Below, piece after piece: positions 26,559-34,769 of a stretch of 64,000 nt of DNA. The position numbers and the translations under genes are program-made. The stretch comes from Flavobacteriales bacterium (GTDB lineage: Bacteria; Bacteroidota; Bacteroidia; Flavobacteriales_F; PHOS-HE28). Under the pieces are notes generated by a model. That model was not told the DNA's origin, did no database searches, and saw only the letters and a program-made list of their open reading frames with translations. Numbering within the stretch: the first letter of the stretch is position 1; the number at the start of each line of letters is the position of its first letter. The DNA lies in the NCBI GenBank assembly GCA_019638115.1, contig JAHBUK010000003.1, forward strand, positions 682,001 to 746,000, given 5' to 3'.

Positions 26559-28967
26559 ATGAGTATAGCATGCCATTCCAGGTCGGCCACCTTGGCTCTC
26601 CTGATGTTCTGGCCGATGCTCCTGATCGGACAGGCAACGGTGAAGGGCACGGTGAAGGATGCGCGTACCCGTGAAGTGCTGCCCTTCGTGAACGTGTTGC
26701 TGGAAGGCACCACCTTGGGTGCCACCACGGATCTGGAGGGACGATTCACCATCGCGGGTGTGCGGCCCGGTCTCTACAATGTGCTGGTGAGCAGTGTGGG
26801 CTATGAGCGGCTTACGGTCTTTGAAGTGCAGCTAAGCTCTGCGCGACCCACCGTGTTGGAGTTGGAGTTGAAGCCATCCGCTACGGAACTGGAGGTGGTG
26901 GAGATCACCAGACAGCCTTTCCAGCGCACCGTGGAAAGCCCGCTATCCGTGCGCACCATCGGGAGTGCGGAGATCATGCGCAATCCGGGCGGAAACCGTG
27001 ACATCAGCCGGGTGGTGCGTGCCCTGCCCGGTGTGGCCAGCACGCCCAGTTTCCGCAACGACATCATCATTCGTGGCGGTGCACCGAACGAGAACCGCTT
27101 CTTCCTGGACGGCATCGAGGTGCCCACCATCAATCACTTCAGTACGCAGGGCTCCAGCGGCGGGCCGGTGGGCTTGATCAACGTCAACTTCATCCGGGAG
27201 GTGGATGTCATCACCGGCGCATTCCCTGCTGCCCGGGGCAACACGTTGAGCTCGGTGTTCGAGTTCAAGCAGCCGGAGGGCAACACCGAGAAGCGCACCA
27301 TGACCTTCATGCTGGGCAGTAGCGATGCGGGCTTCACCTTCGATGGACCCACTGGTCCCAACGCAAGCACGATCCTGAGCATCCGGCGCAGTTACCTACA
27401 GTTCCTTTTCCAAGCGCTGAAACTGCCTTTCTTGCCCATTTACAACGATGCCCAGTTCAAGCATACGATCCGGATGGGCGACAAAGGCCGCCTCACCTTC
27501 CTGGGCCTCGGTGCATACGACAACCTCGATTTGAACCGCTCCTCCTTGGATGGGGTGACCGATCCGGTGACGATCGAGCGCAACCAGTATATACTGGGCA
27601 ACCTGCCGGAGAACGTGCAGTGGAACTATACCGTGGGTGCCCGCTACGATCGCTTCGTCACCAAGGGCTTCCACACTTTCGTCGCCAGCCGGAGCATGCT
27701 CTCGAACACCTCGCAGAAGTACCGCTACAACGATCCGAGCGACGCATCCGGGTTACTGCTCGATTACGAGAGCCAGGAGGCCGAGAACAAGTTGCGCTAC
27801 GAGGCCACCATGAATTTCGGGGCCTGGCGCTTCATCGGCGGCGCGGGCTATGAGCGTGCCCGCTACACCACCGATACGTACACCCAACGGGTGGTGTCCG
27901 GTGTGCCGCTGATCGTCGATTACGATAGCAAGCTCACGTTCGACAAGTATGCTGCGTTCGCGCAGATCGGTCGTTCGTTCAATAAGCTCTCGGCCAGCCT
28001 GGGCCTGCGCACGGATTGGACGGGCCTCGGTGGTGAATTGGGAGATCCCTTGCAACAGTTCTCCCCGCGCCTTTCACTTTCCTACGCCGTGAGCGATGCG
28101 GTGAACATCAATGCTAATGTGGGGCGCTTCTTCCAGTTGCCGCCTTACACCGTGCTGGGCTACCGCATCGGGGATCAATTGGCCAACATCGACAATGGCA
28201 TCGGCTACATCCGTGCGGACCATGTGGTAGCAGGGGTTGAGTACTTCACCAGCTTCAGCACCAAGTTCAGCGTGGAGGGCTTCCACAAGTGGTACGATCG
28301 TTATCCCCTGTTGGTGGCCAAAGGGGTCAGCCTGGCCAACCTGGGCGGCGATTTCGGTGTGGTGGGCAACGAACTTGCCGTACCCACCAGCGACGGTCGC
28401 GCCTATGGCGTGGAGTTCCTGGTGCAGCAGCGCCTATACAAGGGCTTCTACGGTATCCTGTCCTACACTTATGTAAAGAGCGAGTTCACCAATGCGGATG
28501 GCAGTTATGTGCCCAGCAGTTGGGACTTTGGACACATCGTGAACCTGACCGGCGGAAAGCGCTTGCCCAAGAATTGGGAGGTGGGCGTCAATTGGCGCTT
28601 CCAGGGCGGAGGGCCCTACACACCCTTTGATGTAGGCACTTCCTCGCTCATTCCGGTCTGGGATGCTGCACAACAGGGAATTCCCGATTGGTCGCGCATC
28701 AACACCCTGCGTCTCTCATCGTTCAACCAACTCAATGCTCGGGTGGACAAGCGCTGGTACTACGAGCGCTGGACCCTCAACCTCTACTTCGATATCGAGA
28801 ACATCCTGGGCAGCCCGCTTACCGGTTCGCCGTTCCTCGATGTGGTGCGCGATGCGGCCGGCCTACCATTGGTGGACCCCAACGATCCCAGCCGCTACCA
28901 GACCAAGTTGGTCGAGAACATCTCCACGACACGGCTGCCAAGCATTGGTGTGATGGTGGAGTTCTGA
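26559..28967 (+). CDS. TonB-dependent receptor with carboxypeptidase-like N-terminal domain
   Basis: Outer-membrane receptor of 802 residues. A signal peptide (TLALLMFWPMLLIG) is followed by a carboxypeptidase-regulatory-like domain (VKGTVKDARTREVLPFVNV through GRFTIAGVRPGLYNVLVSSVGYE), then the plug domain (NRDISRVVRALPGVAS and IIIRGGAPNENRFFLDGIEV) and the beta-barrel ending in GVMVEF with the terminal aromatic residue. There is no SusD partner next to it, so it is more likely a SusC-like receptor for an unknown ligand outside a full polysaccharide locus. The start at 26559 fits the promoter; an in-frame ATG at 26472 lies upstream of that promoter. Confidence 0.9.
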   Translation: MSIACHSRSATLALLMFWPMLLIGQATVKGTVKDARTREVLPFVNVLLEGTTLGATTDLEGRFTIAGVRPGLYNVLVSSVGYERLTVFEVQLSSARPTVLELELKPSATELEVVEITRQPFQRTVESPLSVRTIGSAEIMRNPGGNRDISRVVRALPGVASTPSFRNDIIIRGGAPNENRFFLDGIEVPTINHFSTQGSSGGPVGLINVNFIREVDVITGAFPAARGNTLSSVFEFKQPEGNTEKRTMTFMLGSSDAGFTFDGPTGPNASTILSIRRSYLQFLFQALKLPFLPIYNDAQFKHTIRMGDKGRLTFLGLGAYDNLDLNRSSLDGVTDPVTIERNQYILGNLPENVQWNYTVGARYDRFVTKGFHTFVASRSMLSNTSQKYRYNDPSDASGLLLDYESQEAENKLRYEATMNFGAWRFIGGAGYERARYTTDTYTQRVVSGVPLIVDYDSKLTFDKYAAFAQIGRSFNKLSASLGLRTDWTGLGGELGDPLQQFSPRLSLSYAVSDAVNINANVGRFFQLPPYTVLGYRIGDQLANIDNGIGYIRADHVVAGVEYFTSFSTKFSVEGFHKWYDRYPLLVAKGVSLANLGGDFGVVGNELAVPTSDGRAYGVEFLVQQRLYKGFYGILSYTYVKSEFTNADGSYVPSSWDFGHIVNLTGGKRLPKNWEVGVNWRFQGGGPYTPFDVGTSSLIPVWDAAQQGIPDWSRINTLRLSSFNQLNARVDKRWYYERWTLNLYFDIENILGSPLTGSPFLDVVRDAAGLPLVDPNDPSRYQTKLVENISTTRLPSIGVMVEF

Positions 28968-28983
28968 AGAGGCAGCAGGCCCC

Positions 28984-29090
28984 GATATCCAGCGGGGCGA
29001 ACCAGCGATTCTCCCGTCTTTGAGGCGGGATGCACTGAACCAGCTGAACCTGTTGGCAAACGAAAAAGCCCTGCAAGTGCAGGGCTTTAG
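28984..29090 (-). repeat. Degenerate tRNA-Val-like copy plus terminator, unit 1
   Basis: The most eroded of three units in the same register. On the minus strand it keeps the D-arm (CAGCTGGTTCA-like) and the terminator hairpin, but the anticodon arm is replaced by an imperfect GC hairpin at 29012-29030 and the acceptor ends do not pair. Confidence 0.6.
29065..29088 (-). terminator. Terminator hairpin of tRNA-like unit 1
   Basis: AAAGCCCTGC and GCAGGGCTTT pair around AAGT; a T run follows on the minus strand. It carries a compensatory C-G to T-A pair change relative to the other two copies, showing that the stem is kept. Confidence 0.7.
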
Positions 29091-29197
29091 TGGGACGTAC
29101 TGGATCCACCAGTGACCTTCCCGCCTGCGAGGCGGGACGCTCTAAACCAGCTAAACCTGTTGGCAAACGAAAAAGCCCCGCAAGTGCGGGGCTTTGG
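29091..29197 (-). repeat. Degenerate tRNA-Val(CAC)-like copy plus terminator, unit 2 (107 bp)
   Basis: Matches the tRNA-Val(CAC) 3' acceptor and T-stem (TGGGACGTACTGG on the + strand) and D-arm, but the T loop is altered, the 5' acceptor half is lost, and the anticodon arm is replaced by TCCCGCCT/AGGCGGGA around GCG at 29119-29137. It cannot fold as a working tRNA. Confidence 0.75.
29172..29195 (-). terminator. Terminator hairpin of tRNA-like unit 2
   Basis: AAAGCCCCGC and GCGGGGCTTT pair around AAGT, followed by a T run on the minus strand. Confidence 0.7.
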
Positions 29198-29304
29198 TGG
29201 GACGTACTGGATCCACCAGTGACCTTCCCGCCTGCGAGGCGGGACGCTCTGAACCAGCTGAACCTATTGGCAAACGAAAAAGCCCCGCAAGTGCGGGGCT
29301 TTAG
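29198..29304 (-). repeat. Degenerate tRNA-Val(CAC)-like copy plus terminator, unit 3 (107 bp)
   Basis: A near-identical tandem copy of unit 2 with the same 19-base hairpin (29226-29244) in place of the anticodon arm. It directly follows the real tRNA-Val(CAC) on the minus strand; its terminator end (29279-29302) also serves the real tRNA genes. Confidence 0.75.
29279..29302 (-). terminator. Rho-independent terminator after the tRNA-Val genes
   Basis: AAAGCCCCGC and GCGGGGCTTT around AAGT, with a T run on the minus strand. It starts 2 bp past the 3' end of tRNA-Val(CAC). Confidence 0.8.
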
Positions 29305-29379
29305 TGGGACGTACTGGATTCGAACCAGTGACCTCATGCGTGTGAAGCATGCGCTCTAAACCAGCTGAGCTAACATCCC
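29305..29379 (-). tRNA. tRNA-Val (anticodon CAC)
   Basis: A full cloverleaf on the minus strand: acceptor GGGATGT with ACGTCCC (one G-U pair), D-arm GCTC/GAGC, anticodon stem CATGC/GCATG with loop TTCACAC, T-arm ACTGG/CCAGT with loop TTCGAAT, discriminator A. Bases 34-36 are CAC, reading GUG. CCA is not encoded. 75 nt. Confidence 0.93.
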
Positions 29380-29389
29380 GAGGTAATGG

Positions 29390-29464
29390 TGGAGGCAGCC
29401 GGATTCGAACCAGCGACCCTCTGCTTGTAAGGCAGATGCTCTGAACCAGCTGAGCTATGCCTCC
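29390..29464 (-). tRNA. tRNA-Val (anticodon TAC)
   Basis: A full cloverleaf on the minus strand: acceptor GGAGGCA with TGCCTCC, D-arm GCTC/GAGC, anticodon stem TCTGC/GCAGA with loop CTTACAA, T-arm GCTGG/CCGGC, discriminator A. Bases 34-36 are TAC, reading GUA and other valine codons. It lies 10 bp upstream of tRNA-Val(CAC) in the same transcript. Confidence 0.93.
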
Positions 29465-29549
29465 ATTACCTAAATCCAAAGAACGAACCGGATCAGCGAC
29501 CCTCCCGCCCGTGGGGCGGGATGCTCTGAACCAGCTGAGCTATGCCTCC
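29465..29549 (-). repeat. Degenerate tRNA-Val(TAC)-like copy, 85-bp tandem unit A
   Basis: Keeps the 5' acceptor, D-arm and variable region of tRNA-Val(TAC), but the anticodon arm is replaced by the perfect 8-bp hairpin TCCCGCCC/GGGCGGGA around GTG (29503-29521), the T loop is deleted and the 3' acceptor is lost. Confidence 0.75.
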
Positions 29550-29634
29550 ATTACCTAAATCCAAAGAACGAACCGGACCAGCGACCCTCCCGCCCGTGGG
29601 GCGGGATGCTCTGAACCAGCTGAGCTATGCCTCC
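29550..29634 (-). repeat. Degenerate tRNA-Val(TAC)-like copy, 85-bp tandem unit B
   Basis: An almost exact tandem copy of unit A (one T/C difference noted in the remnant of the T-arm), with the same hairpin instead of an anticodon arm. The near identity shows a recent duplication. Confidence 0.75.
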
Positions 29635-29685
29635 ATTACCGATCCAAAGAACTGCGTCGAAGCAGGTTCTGCTGCGAACGGGCGG

Positions 29686-29714
29686 CAAATATAGTCCTTG
29701 TTCCCATACGGCAA
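29686..29714 (-). promoter_or_regulatory. Promoter of the tRNA-Val transcript
   Basis: On the minus strand TTG (29714-29712) and TATATTTG (29693-29686) are separated by 18 bp, an exact Bacteroidota-type promoter. Transcription from here would run through both tRNA-like copies before reaching the two real tRNAs. Confidence 0.6.
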
Positions 29715-29723
29715 GCCGCGTGC

Positions 29724-31916
29724 TTACTGATGGATGAAACGCGTGCTGCTGCGCGTCCCGTTCTGTTCGCTGGTAAGCAGGAAAAGCCCGGGTGCCAAGC
29801 CTTGCACGGAAAGGGTGATCACACCGGCATGTGCATGGAAAGCCCGGTAGACCTCCCGTCCGGTCACGTCCACGATGGTGACCCAAGCCGGAACACCTTC
29901 CACGGTGGGCACGAGGTTCAGTTCATCCTTGGCCGGATTTGGCCAGACGCGCACTGCTTGATCTTGTTGTTCAGTGATGCCCACCAAGCCCAACAATTCC
30001 ACCATTGCCCGGTAGGCATTGGCTTTCCCGGCCCCCCAGCGGGTATCGCCGCCCACTGGGATGGTCCCGGTCTGGTTGTCCGTGCGGGCGGTCTGTCGCA
30101 GGAGTTCGCGTAGCTCGGCCGGGCTCAGGTCCGGGTCGGCCTGGAGCAGCAAGGCCGCAATGCCAGCTACTGCCGGTGATGACATGCTGGTGCCTGAGAA
30201 GCGTGCGAAGGGATACTGGCGGCCTTCGAACTCCACGGTCTGTATGGCACTGTAGCTCGCATCGGTGAAGGAACTGATGGAAGACGCCACGTTCATGCCG
30301 GGCGCTGCGATGTCGGGTTTCATCCGTTCGTCCAACGTGGGGCCGTAGGATGAGAAACCCGCGATGGCTCCGCCAACGACCGATCCGCCCGTGGTGTAGG
30401 TCTCCGAGTTGTAGGCAGCCACGGTGATCGTCTTTTCCGTGCATGCTGGCTCACCGATGCCGTAGTTCCTGTCGCCTGCGGTCCAACCGCTCGCGCCGGT
30501 CAGGAAAGCCTGGCCCCAATTGCCCACGTCGTTGGTCAGTTCGGTCACGTTCCAGAAATGCACGGTGCCTTCGCTCGCGGTCGCCTTCAGCACGATGTTC
30601 AACTGGGTGTTGGTGTTCTTGATTCGTAGCCGGAAATGGGGCCGTCCGTTCAGTGGGTGTGCCGCATCGGCGGTCAGGTTGAAGAACACGGTATCGTTGC
30701 CCTGCACCAGCATGGAATCGAGGTAGTAGGCTTGGGTGGCCGTGTGGTACAGCGGACTTTCCTGCAGGATCTGGTTGGCGCTGTTGGCGATGCTGAAGCC
30801 GGCCGAGAAGTCCCGCCCGGGCTCGCCCCACATGCTGATGCTCTGGCCCCACATCCGAGGATGCGCGCTGTACGGGTAGAACTGGATCCGCGAACGCAGC
30901 ACATCGCCACTGAAGTTCTTCCGGATGTGAAAATTGACATTGCCGTTGTTGCCTCCCGAGGTGACGAACACCACGCCCTCGTCGGAGAGTTGATCGATGG
31001 CCTGGCTGACGAGCGAGGTACCATCAAGCGTGCCCATGTGGTAGAGGCCCCAACTCATGTTCACCACCAGGCGCTTCTGGTCCTGGTCCGCGATGTTCTT
31101 CATCCACACGAAGGCATCGATCACCGCGGCGGCATCCACCAGGAAGGTGTTGAACAGGAACTGGGCGCCGAATGCCACGCCCCGGTAGGCCGTGCCGATG
31201 CCGCTGCCACCAGCGATGCCCGCCACGTGGCTGCCGTGGGTGGAGTAGCTGTATATGTTGGCCGTATCGGAGCCTGCCGCGAGCAAGGCAGCTTGATCGC
31301 TCAATTCAGTGCCATAAGCGAAGCCACTGGGTGCCGGACCGGCTTGCCGGTAATGGTCCCACGCCGCCCTGATCCGTGGCGCGCTCAGGCTCGTGTCGCG
31401 GAACATGGGGTGGGTGTAATCGAATCCCCAGTCGGTGATGCCGATCAGCACGCCCTCGCCGGAGTAGCCCTGTGGTAGGTGAATGCCCGCATGCACGCTG
31501 TCCGCCCGGGTGGATACCACCAGCTTGTCCAGGTCCGGGGCGACCTTGCCGGCCAGTTCCACATACTGCAGGCCGGGTATCTGGTGGATGCTGCCCAAGT
31601 GTGCGGCGTCCACGCGGAACGACAGGATGTTGCCCACTTGTGCGCCGATCAAGACGTGTTGCCCGGTGGTCCCGGAGGCATCGAAGGCGCTGCTCACACG
31701 GCCCAGAAAGCCCACCATGCAACGCCCCTGGAGAAGTGCGGTGGGATATGCTCCCTGGGTTTCCGTTGTCAGGCGCGCTGGGTCATCGAATTTGCGTGAC
31801 ATGTGCTCCAGTTCCTCAAGCCCGATGCGGGTGGTGGAAGGCATGGATACTTGGCTCCACAGGGAGAGCGGTAGCATCAGCGAAGCGAGGACGAGGGAAC
31901 GGAAACGTGCGGCCAT
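29724..31916 (-). CDS. Secreted subtilisin-like serine protease (S8) with type IX sorting domain
   Basis: 730 residues with signal peptide (LVLASLMLPLSLWSQ). The catalytic triad is D162 in TDWGFDYTHP, H227 in STHGSHVAG and S577 in FSGTSMSSP; the oxyanion asparagine region TSGGNNGN is also present. Between the histidine and the serine lies a large insert (about residues 330-490) of beta-rich sequence. The C-terminus (VWPNPAKDELNLVP then GREVYRAF and LAPGLFLL) is a type A T9SS sorting domain, so the enzyme is exported by the PorU/PorV machinery and released or attached at the surface. Confidence 0.93.
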   Translation of the reverse strand: MAARFRSLVLASLMLPLSLWSQVSMPSTTRIGLEELEHMSRKFDDPARLTTETQGAYPTALLQGRCMVGFLGRVSSAFDASGTTGQHVLIGAQVGNILSFRVDAAHLGSIHQIPGLQYVELAGKVAPDLDKLVVSTRADSVHAGIHLPQGYSGEGVLIGITDWGFDYTHPMFRDTSLSAPRIRAAWDHYRQAGPAPSGFAYGTELSDQAALLAAGSDTANIYSYSTHGSHVAGIAGGSGIGTAYRGVAFGAQFLFNTFLVDAAAVIDAFVWMKNIADQDQKRLVVNMSWGLYHMGTLDGTSLVSQAIDQLSDEGVVFVTSGGNNGNVNFHIRKNFSGDVLRSRIQFYPYSAHPRMWGQSISMWGEPGRDFSAGFSIANSANQILQESPLYHTATQAYYLDSMLVQGNDTVFFNLTADAAHPLNGRPHFRLRIKNTNTQLNIVLKATASEGTVHFWNVTELTNDVGNWGQAFLTGASGWTAGDRNYGIGEPACTEKTITVAAYNSETYTTGGSVVGGAIAGFSSYGPTLDERMKPDIAAPGMNVASSISSFTDASYSAIQTVEFEGRQYPFARFSGTSMSSPAVAGIAALLLQADPDLSPAELRELLRQTARTDNQTGTIPVGGDTRWGAGKANAYRAMVELLGLVGITEQQDQAVRVWPNPAKDELNLVPTVEGVPAWVTIVDVTGREVYRAFHAHAGVITLSVQGLAPGLFLLTSEQNGTRSSTRFIHQ

Positions 31917-31970
31917 GGGTATGATCTCAGGAGCCGAAAGGTAGTGTTGGATGGCGGCTGGTGTTCCCGA

Positions 31971-33188
31971 TCAGAGCACTTCGGCCACCACGAACACACT
32001 GCCGGTCACCAGCACCAGGTCATCCGACGCTGCCTGCGCACGTGCCTCTTCGAACGCAGCCCTTACCGAGAGGAAGACCTCTCCGTGCAGCTCATGTGTA
32101 GCAGCCTGTGTGCGCAGCACATCCGCTTCCAGTCCACGCGGTATGTCCGCCTTGCAGAAGTAGTAGCTGGCTTCCTTGGGGAGTTCCGCAAGCACACGGC
32201 CGAGGTCCTTGTCGTTCACCATGCCCAGCACGATGTGCAACTGGCGGTGCGGTGTTCGGCCTAACATTCCACGCACCACGCGGAGGCCGTCCACGTTGTG
32301 CGCCACATCAGCGATGGTGAGTGGTTGCCGGTCCAGCACCTCCCAGCGACCACGCAGGCCGGTGTTGGTGATCACCTTGGCGAAGCCTTCCCGAATGGCG
32401 TCGGTAGGCAGCTTCCAACCCTTGGCAGCAAGGATCTCCAATGCGGCCAGGGCCGTGCGTGCGTTGCGTTCCTGGTGCTCGCCGTGCAGGGCGCTGGGGT
32501 AGGGCAGTGGCTCTTGCTGATCCACCAGCATCAGTTCTGCACCTTCCGTTTCCGCTTTGCGACGGAAGACCGCGGCAATGGAGGGCTCCGCTTCACCGAC
32601 CACAGCGGGCACACCGCGCTTGATGATCCCGGCCTTCTCACCCGCAATGGCTTCGAGCGTATTGCCGAGGAAGTCCATGTGGTCCCATCCCACGTTGGTG
32701 ATCACGCTTACTTCTGGTGTGACCACATTGGTGCTGTCCAAACGTCCCCCCATGCCGGTCTCGATCACGGCAATGTCCACCTGCTCCTGGCGGAACCACC
32801 AGAAGGCCAGCGCCACACCCCACTCGAAGAATGAGGCTTGTATGGGTTCGAAGCCACTGCGGTACGCTTCCACGAAACGCACCACCTCCGCTTCGGGGAT
32901 CATGGTGCCGTTGATCCGGAAGCGCTCGCGGAAGTCCTTCAGGTGCGGTGAGGTGTGCAACCCCACCCGATAGCCGGCTTCCTGCAGGGCGCTTGCCAGC
33001 AGGTGGCTGGTGCTGCCCTTGCCGTTGGTGCCGGCCACATGCACACAGCGCAGGCCTTGCTCAGGATGACCCAGCAGTTCCATCAGCGCATGGGTGTTGC
33101 CCAGGTCGGCTTTGTAGGCCGCCTTGCCGATGCGCTGGAACATGGGGAGCTGCGCGTAGAGGTACGCCAGCGTCGCCGGGTAGGTCAC
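31971..33188 (-). CDS. folC: Bifunctional folylpolyglutamate synthase / dihydrofolate synthase
   Basis: Adds glutamate to dihydropteroate and to folates, using ATP. 405 residues with the Mur-ligase fold: the ATP loop VAGTNGKGSTSHLLASAL, the DSTNVV-type substrate loop (GRLDSTNVVTPEVSVITNVGWDHMDFLG) and the C-terminal domain with IADVAHNVDGLRVV. It starts 3 bp after the tonB stop and is the last gene of the exbB-exbD-exbD-tonB operon, so folate synthesis and TonB energy genes share a transcript. Confidence 0.93.
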   Translation of the reverse strand: MTYPATLAYLYAQLPMFQRIGKAAYKADLGNTHALMELLGHPEQGLRCVHVAGTNGKGSTSHLLASALQEAGYRVGLHTSPHLKDFRERFRINGTMIPEAEVVRFVEAYRSGFEPIQASFFEWGVALAFWWFRQEQVDIAVIETGMGGRLDSTNVVTPEVSVITNVGWDHMDFLGNTLEAIAGEKAGIIKRGVPAVVGEAEPSIAAVFRRKAETEGAELMLVDQQEPLPYPSALHGEHQERNARTALAALEILAAKGWKLPTDAIREGFAKVITNTGLRGRWEVLDRQPLTIADVAHNVDGLRVVRGMLGRTPHRQLHIVLGMVNDKDLGRVLAELPKEASYYFCKADIPRGLEADVLRTQAATHELHGEVFLSVRAAFEEARAQAASDDLVLVTGSVFVVAEVL

Positions 33189-33191
33189 GGC

Positions 33192-33941
33192 TTATTGCAG
33201 TGTGAACTCGAACACGATGAAGCCCGCCTGGTCGTTGCTGGCGCCCGCGTTGGCCGTGAAGGAGAACTGACGGGCATAGCCTTCCGCCAAGCGGTGCAAC
33301 TGGCTAGATGTGGTGGTGGTGGGTGAGCCCAGGCGGCCTTTTGCGTAAACCACTTTCCCCGTGGGGTCCACACGAATGTCGACCGCCACCTTTCCGGCCT
33401 CCGTGTTGTCGTTCCCGAATGAAGGGGTCTTGGAGAGACCACGGCCATCCAAACGTCCTTCGAATCCTTTTCCATGGAAACTGCCGGTTCCCCCTGCGCC
33501 TGGGCGATCGGCAGGATTGCTGCCACCCGGAGGTCCGGTCTGTGTGGTGGGCTGTGTGTTGGAAGGCGTGAACAACGCGTTGGGGTTCGGTTGTGGCGGG
33601 GCCGGTGTGGTGGGTGCAGGCTTGGGTTTCGGCTGCGGCTTCACGGGCTTGGGCTGTTCCACCGGACTGTCGTCCTGGGTGGCCACGTCCTCGGGCTGTG
33701 CGGTGGCCGGTGCTGTGGAAGGTGTGGGCTGTGGGTTGCCGGGCGTCGGTGCAGCGATGCTTCCACCACCACCGCCCATGTCCTCCATCACCAATTCAAT
33801 GGGCTCGTCCTTGGGCAGGGGGTCCGGCTGCTTCAGGCCCAGGAAGAGGAAGAGGATGGCCAGCAGGATGTGGAACACCACGGTGACGATGGCGCCTGTG
33901 CGCTTATCGCTCTGCTGCTGCTCGATGGCTATGCTGCTCAT
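33192..33941 (-). CDS. tonB: TonB-type energy transducer
   Basis: Links the ExbB-ExbD proton channel of the inner membrane to TonB-dependent receptors such as the one at 26559-28967. 249 residues: a short cytoplasmic N-terminus, one membrane anchor (TGAIVTVVFHILLAILFLFLG), a glycine patch, a long proline-rich periplasmic spanner (PKPVKPQPKPKPAPTTPAPP), a glycine-rich stretch, and a C-terminal domain from VAVDIRVDPTGKVVYAKG to FIVFEFTLQ. It is preceded by two exbD copies. Confidence 0.88.
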   Translation of the reverse strand: MSSIAIEQQQSDKRTGAIVTVVFHILLAILFLFLGLKQPDPLPKDEPIELVMEDMGGGGGSIAAPTPGNPQPTPSTAPATAQPEDVATQDDSPVEQPKPVKPQPKPKPAPTTPAPPQPNPNALFTPSNTQPTTQTGPPGGSNPADRPGAGGTGSFHGKGFEGRLDGRGLSKTPSFGNDNTEAGKVAVDIRVDPTGKVVYAKGRLGSPTTTTSSQLHRLAEGYARQFSFTANAGASNDQAGFIVFEFTLQ

Positions 33942-33962
33942 GGTGGTTGTGTTGAAGTAGCG

Positions 33963-34358
33963 CTACTTCGGCTTCGTTGCAAGAATGATGCGCCACTTGT
34001 TCCGCTTGGCCACGTCCAGCACTTCCACGGTGACCCCGGTGGCCACGCTCTGGTCCACGTGTAATACGATGGCTTGGTCGGGCGGCAGTTTGCTCATCTC
34101 CTGCTGCAGTACACTCTCCAGTTGGCCGCGTTCGATCAGTTGGTTGTTCACACTGAAATTCTCCTCGGTGTCTATGCGTACGGCCACCTTGGGCTTCTCC
34201 TTGGTCTGGTTGGCGCTCTTGGGCAGATCCACCGGCAGGGCGTAGGGGCTCACCAGGGTGCTCACGATCACGAAGAAGATGAGCAGCAGGAATACCAGGT
34301 CGGTCATGGAGCTCATGCTGAACCCCGCGTCGATCTTATGTGAACTGCGCATTCCCAT
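33963..34358 (-). CDS. exbD: ExbD/TolR biopolymer transport protein, copy 2
   Basis: 131 residues with one membrane segment (TDLVFLLLIFFVIVSTL) carrying the essential aspartate D20 that takes part in proton flow, then a periplasmic domain. The first 45 residues are almost the same as those of the neighbour at 34365-34760, while the periplasmic parts have diverged, so the two copies probably form a mixed stator pair. Confidence 0.9.
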   Translation of the reverse strand: MGMRSSHKIDAGFSMSSMTDLVFLLLIFFVIVSTLVSPYALPVDLPKSANQTKEKPKVAVRIDTEENFSVNNQLIERGQLESVLQQEMSKLPPDQAIVLHVDQSVATGVTVEVLDVAKRNKWRIILATKPK

Positions 34359-34364
34359 GTTCCG

Positions 34365-34760
34365 TCAGCTTTCCGTTCGGGTGGCCAGGGCGATCTTCCA
34401 GCGGTTGCGCTTGGCCACATCAAGCACCATCACCATCATGCCTGTGGGCACGCTGCGCTCCACTTGGAGCACAATGGGCTCCTCCGGCCGTCCTTCCATC
34501 TCGCTCCGGAGCACGGCTTCCAATTGCTCTTCGCTCACCGGCTGGCTGTTCACGCTGATGGCTTTATCGGCGTTGATCCGGATCGACACGGCGGGCTTCT
34601 TGGCCGCACTGGACTGGCCCTTGGGCAGGTCCACCGGCAGCGCGTAAGGGCTTACCAAGGTGCTTACGATCACGAAGAAGATCAGCAACAGGAACACGAG
34701 GTCCGTCATGGAGCTCATGTTGAACCCCGCGTTGATCCGGTGCGCGCTCCGCATGCCCAT
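34365..34760 (-). CDS. exbD: ExbD/TolR biopolymer transport protein, copy 1
   Basis: 131 residues, the same length as its tandem copy, from MGMRSAHRINAGFNMSS, with the membrane segment and D20 conserved. Six bp separate the two copies. Paired ExbD genes next to ExbB and TonB are common in Bacteroidota. Confidence 0.9.
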   Translation of the reverse strand: MGMRSAHRINAGFNMSSMTDLVFLLLIFFVIVSTLVSPYALPVDLPKGQSSAAKKPAVSIRINADKAISVNSQPVSEEQLEAVLRSEMEGRPEEPIVLQVERSVPTGMMVMVLDVAKRNRWKIALATRTES

Positions 34761-34769
34761 GGCGCCCCC

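Noticed and set aside
26385..26576. Minus-strand frame of 63 codons before the TonB-dependent receptor
   Set aside because: It overlaps the receptor promoter and start codon, has no paralogue or motif, and no promoter of its own was seen. It cannot be excluded as a small gene.
29079..29479. Short frames of 70-90 codons across the tRNA region
   Set aside because: They are translations of tRNA genes, tRNA-like copies and terminator hairpins, not proteins.
28984..29634. CRISPR array
   Set aside because: The tandem units are 85 and 107 bp with tRNA-derived sequence and terminators, and there are no short identical repeats with unique spacers or cas genes.
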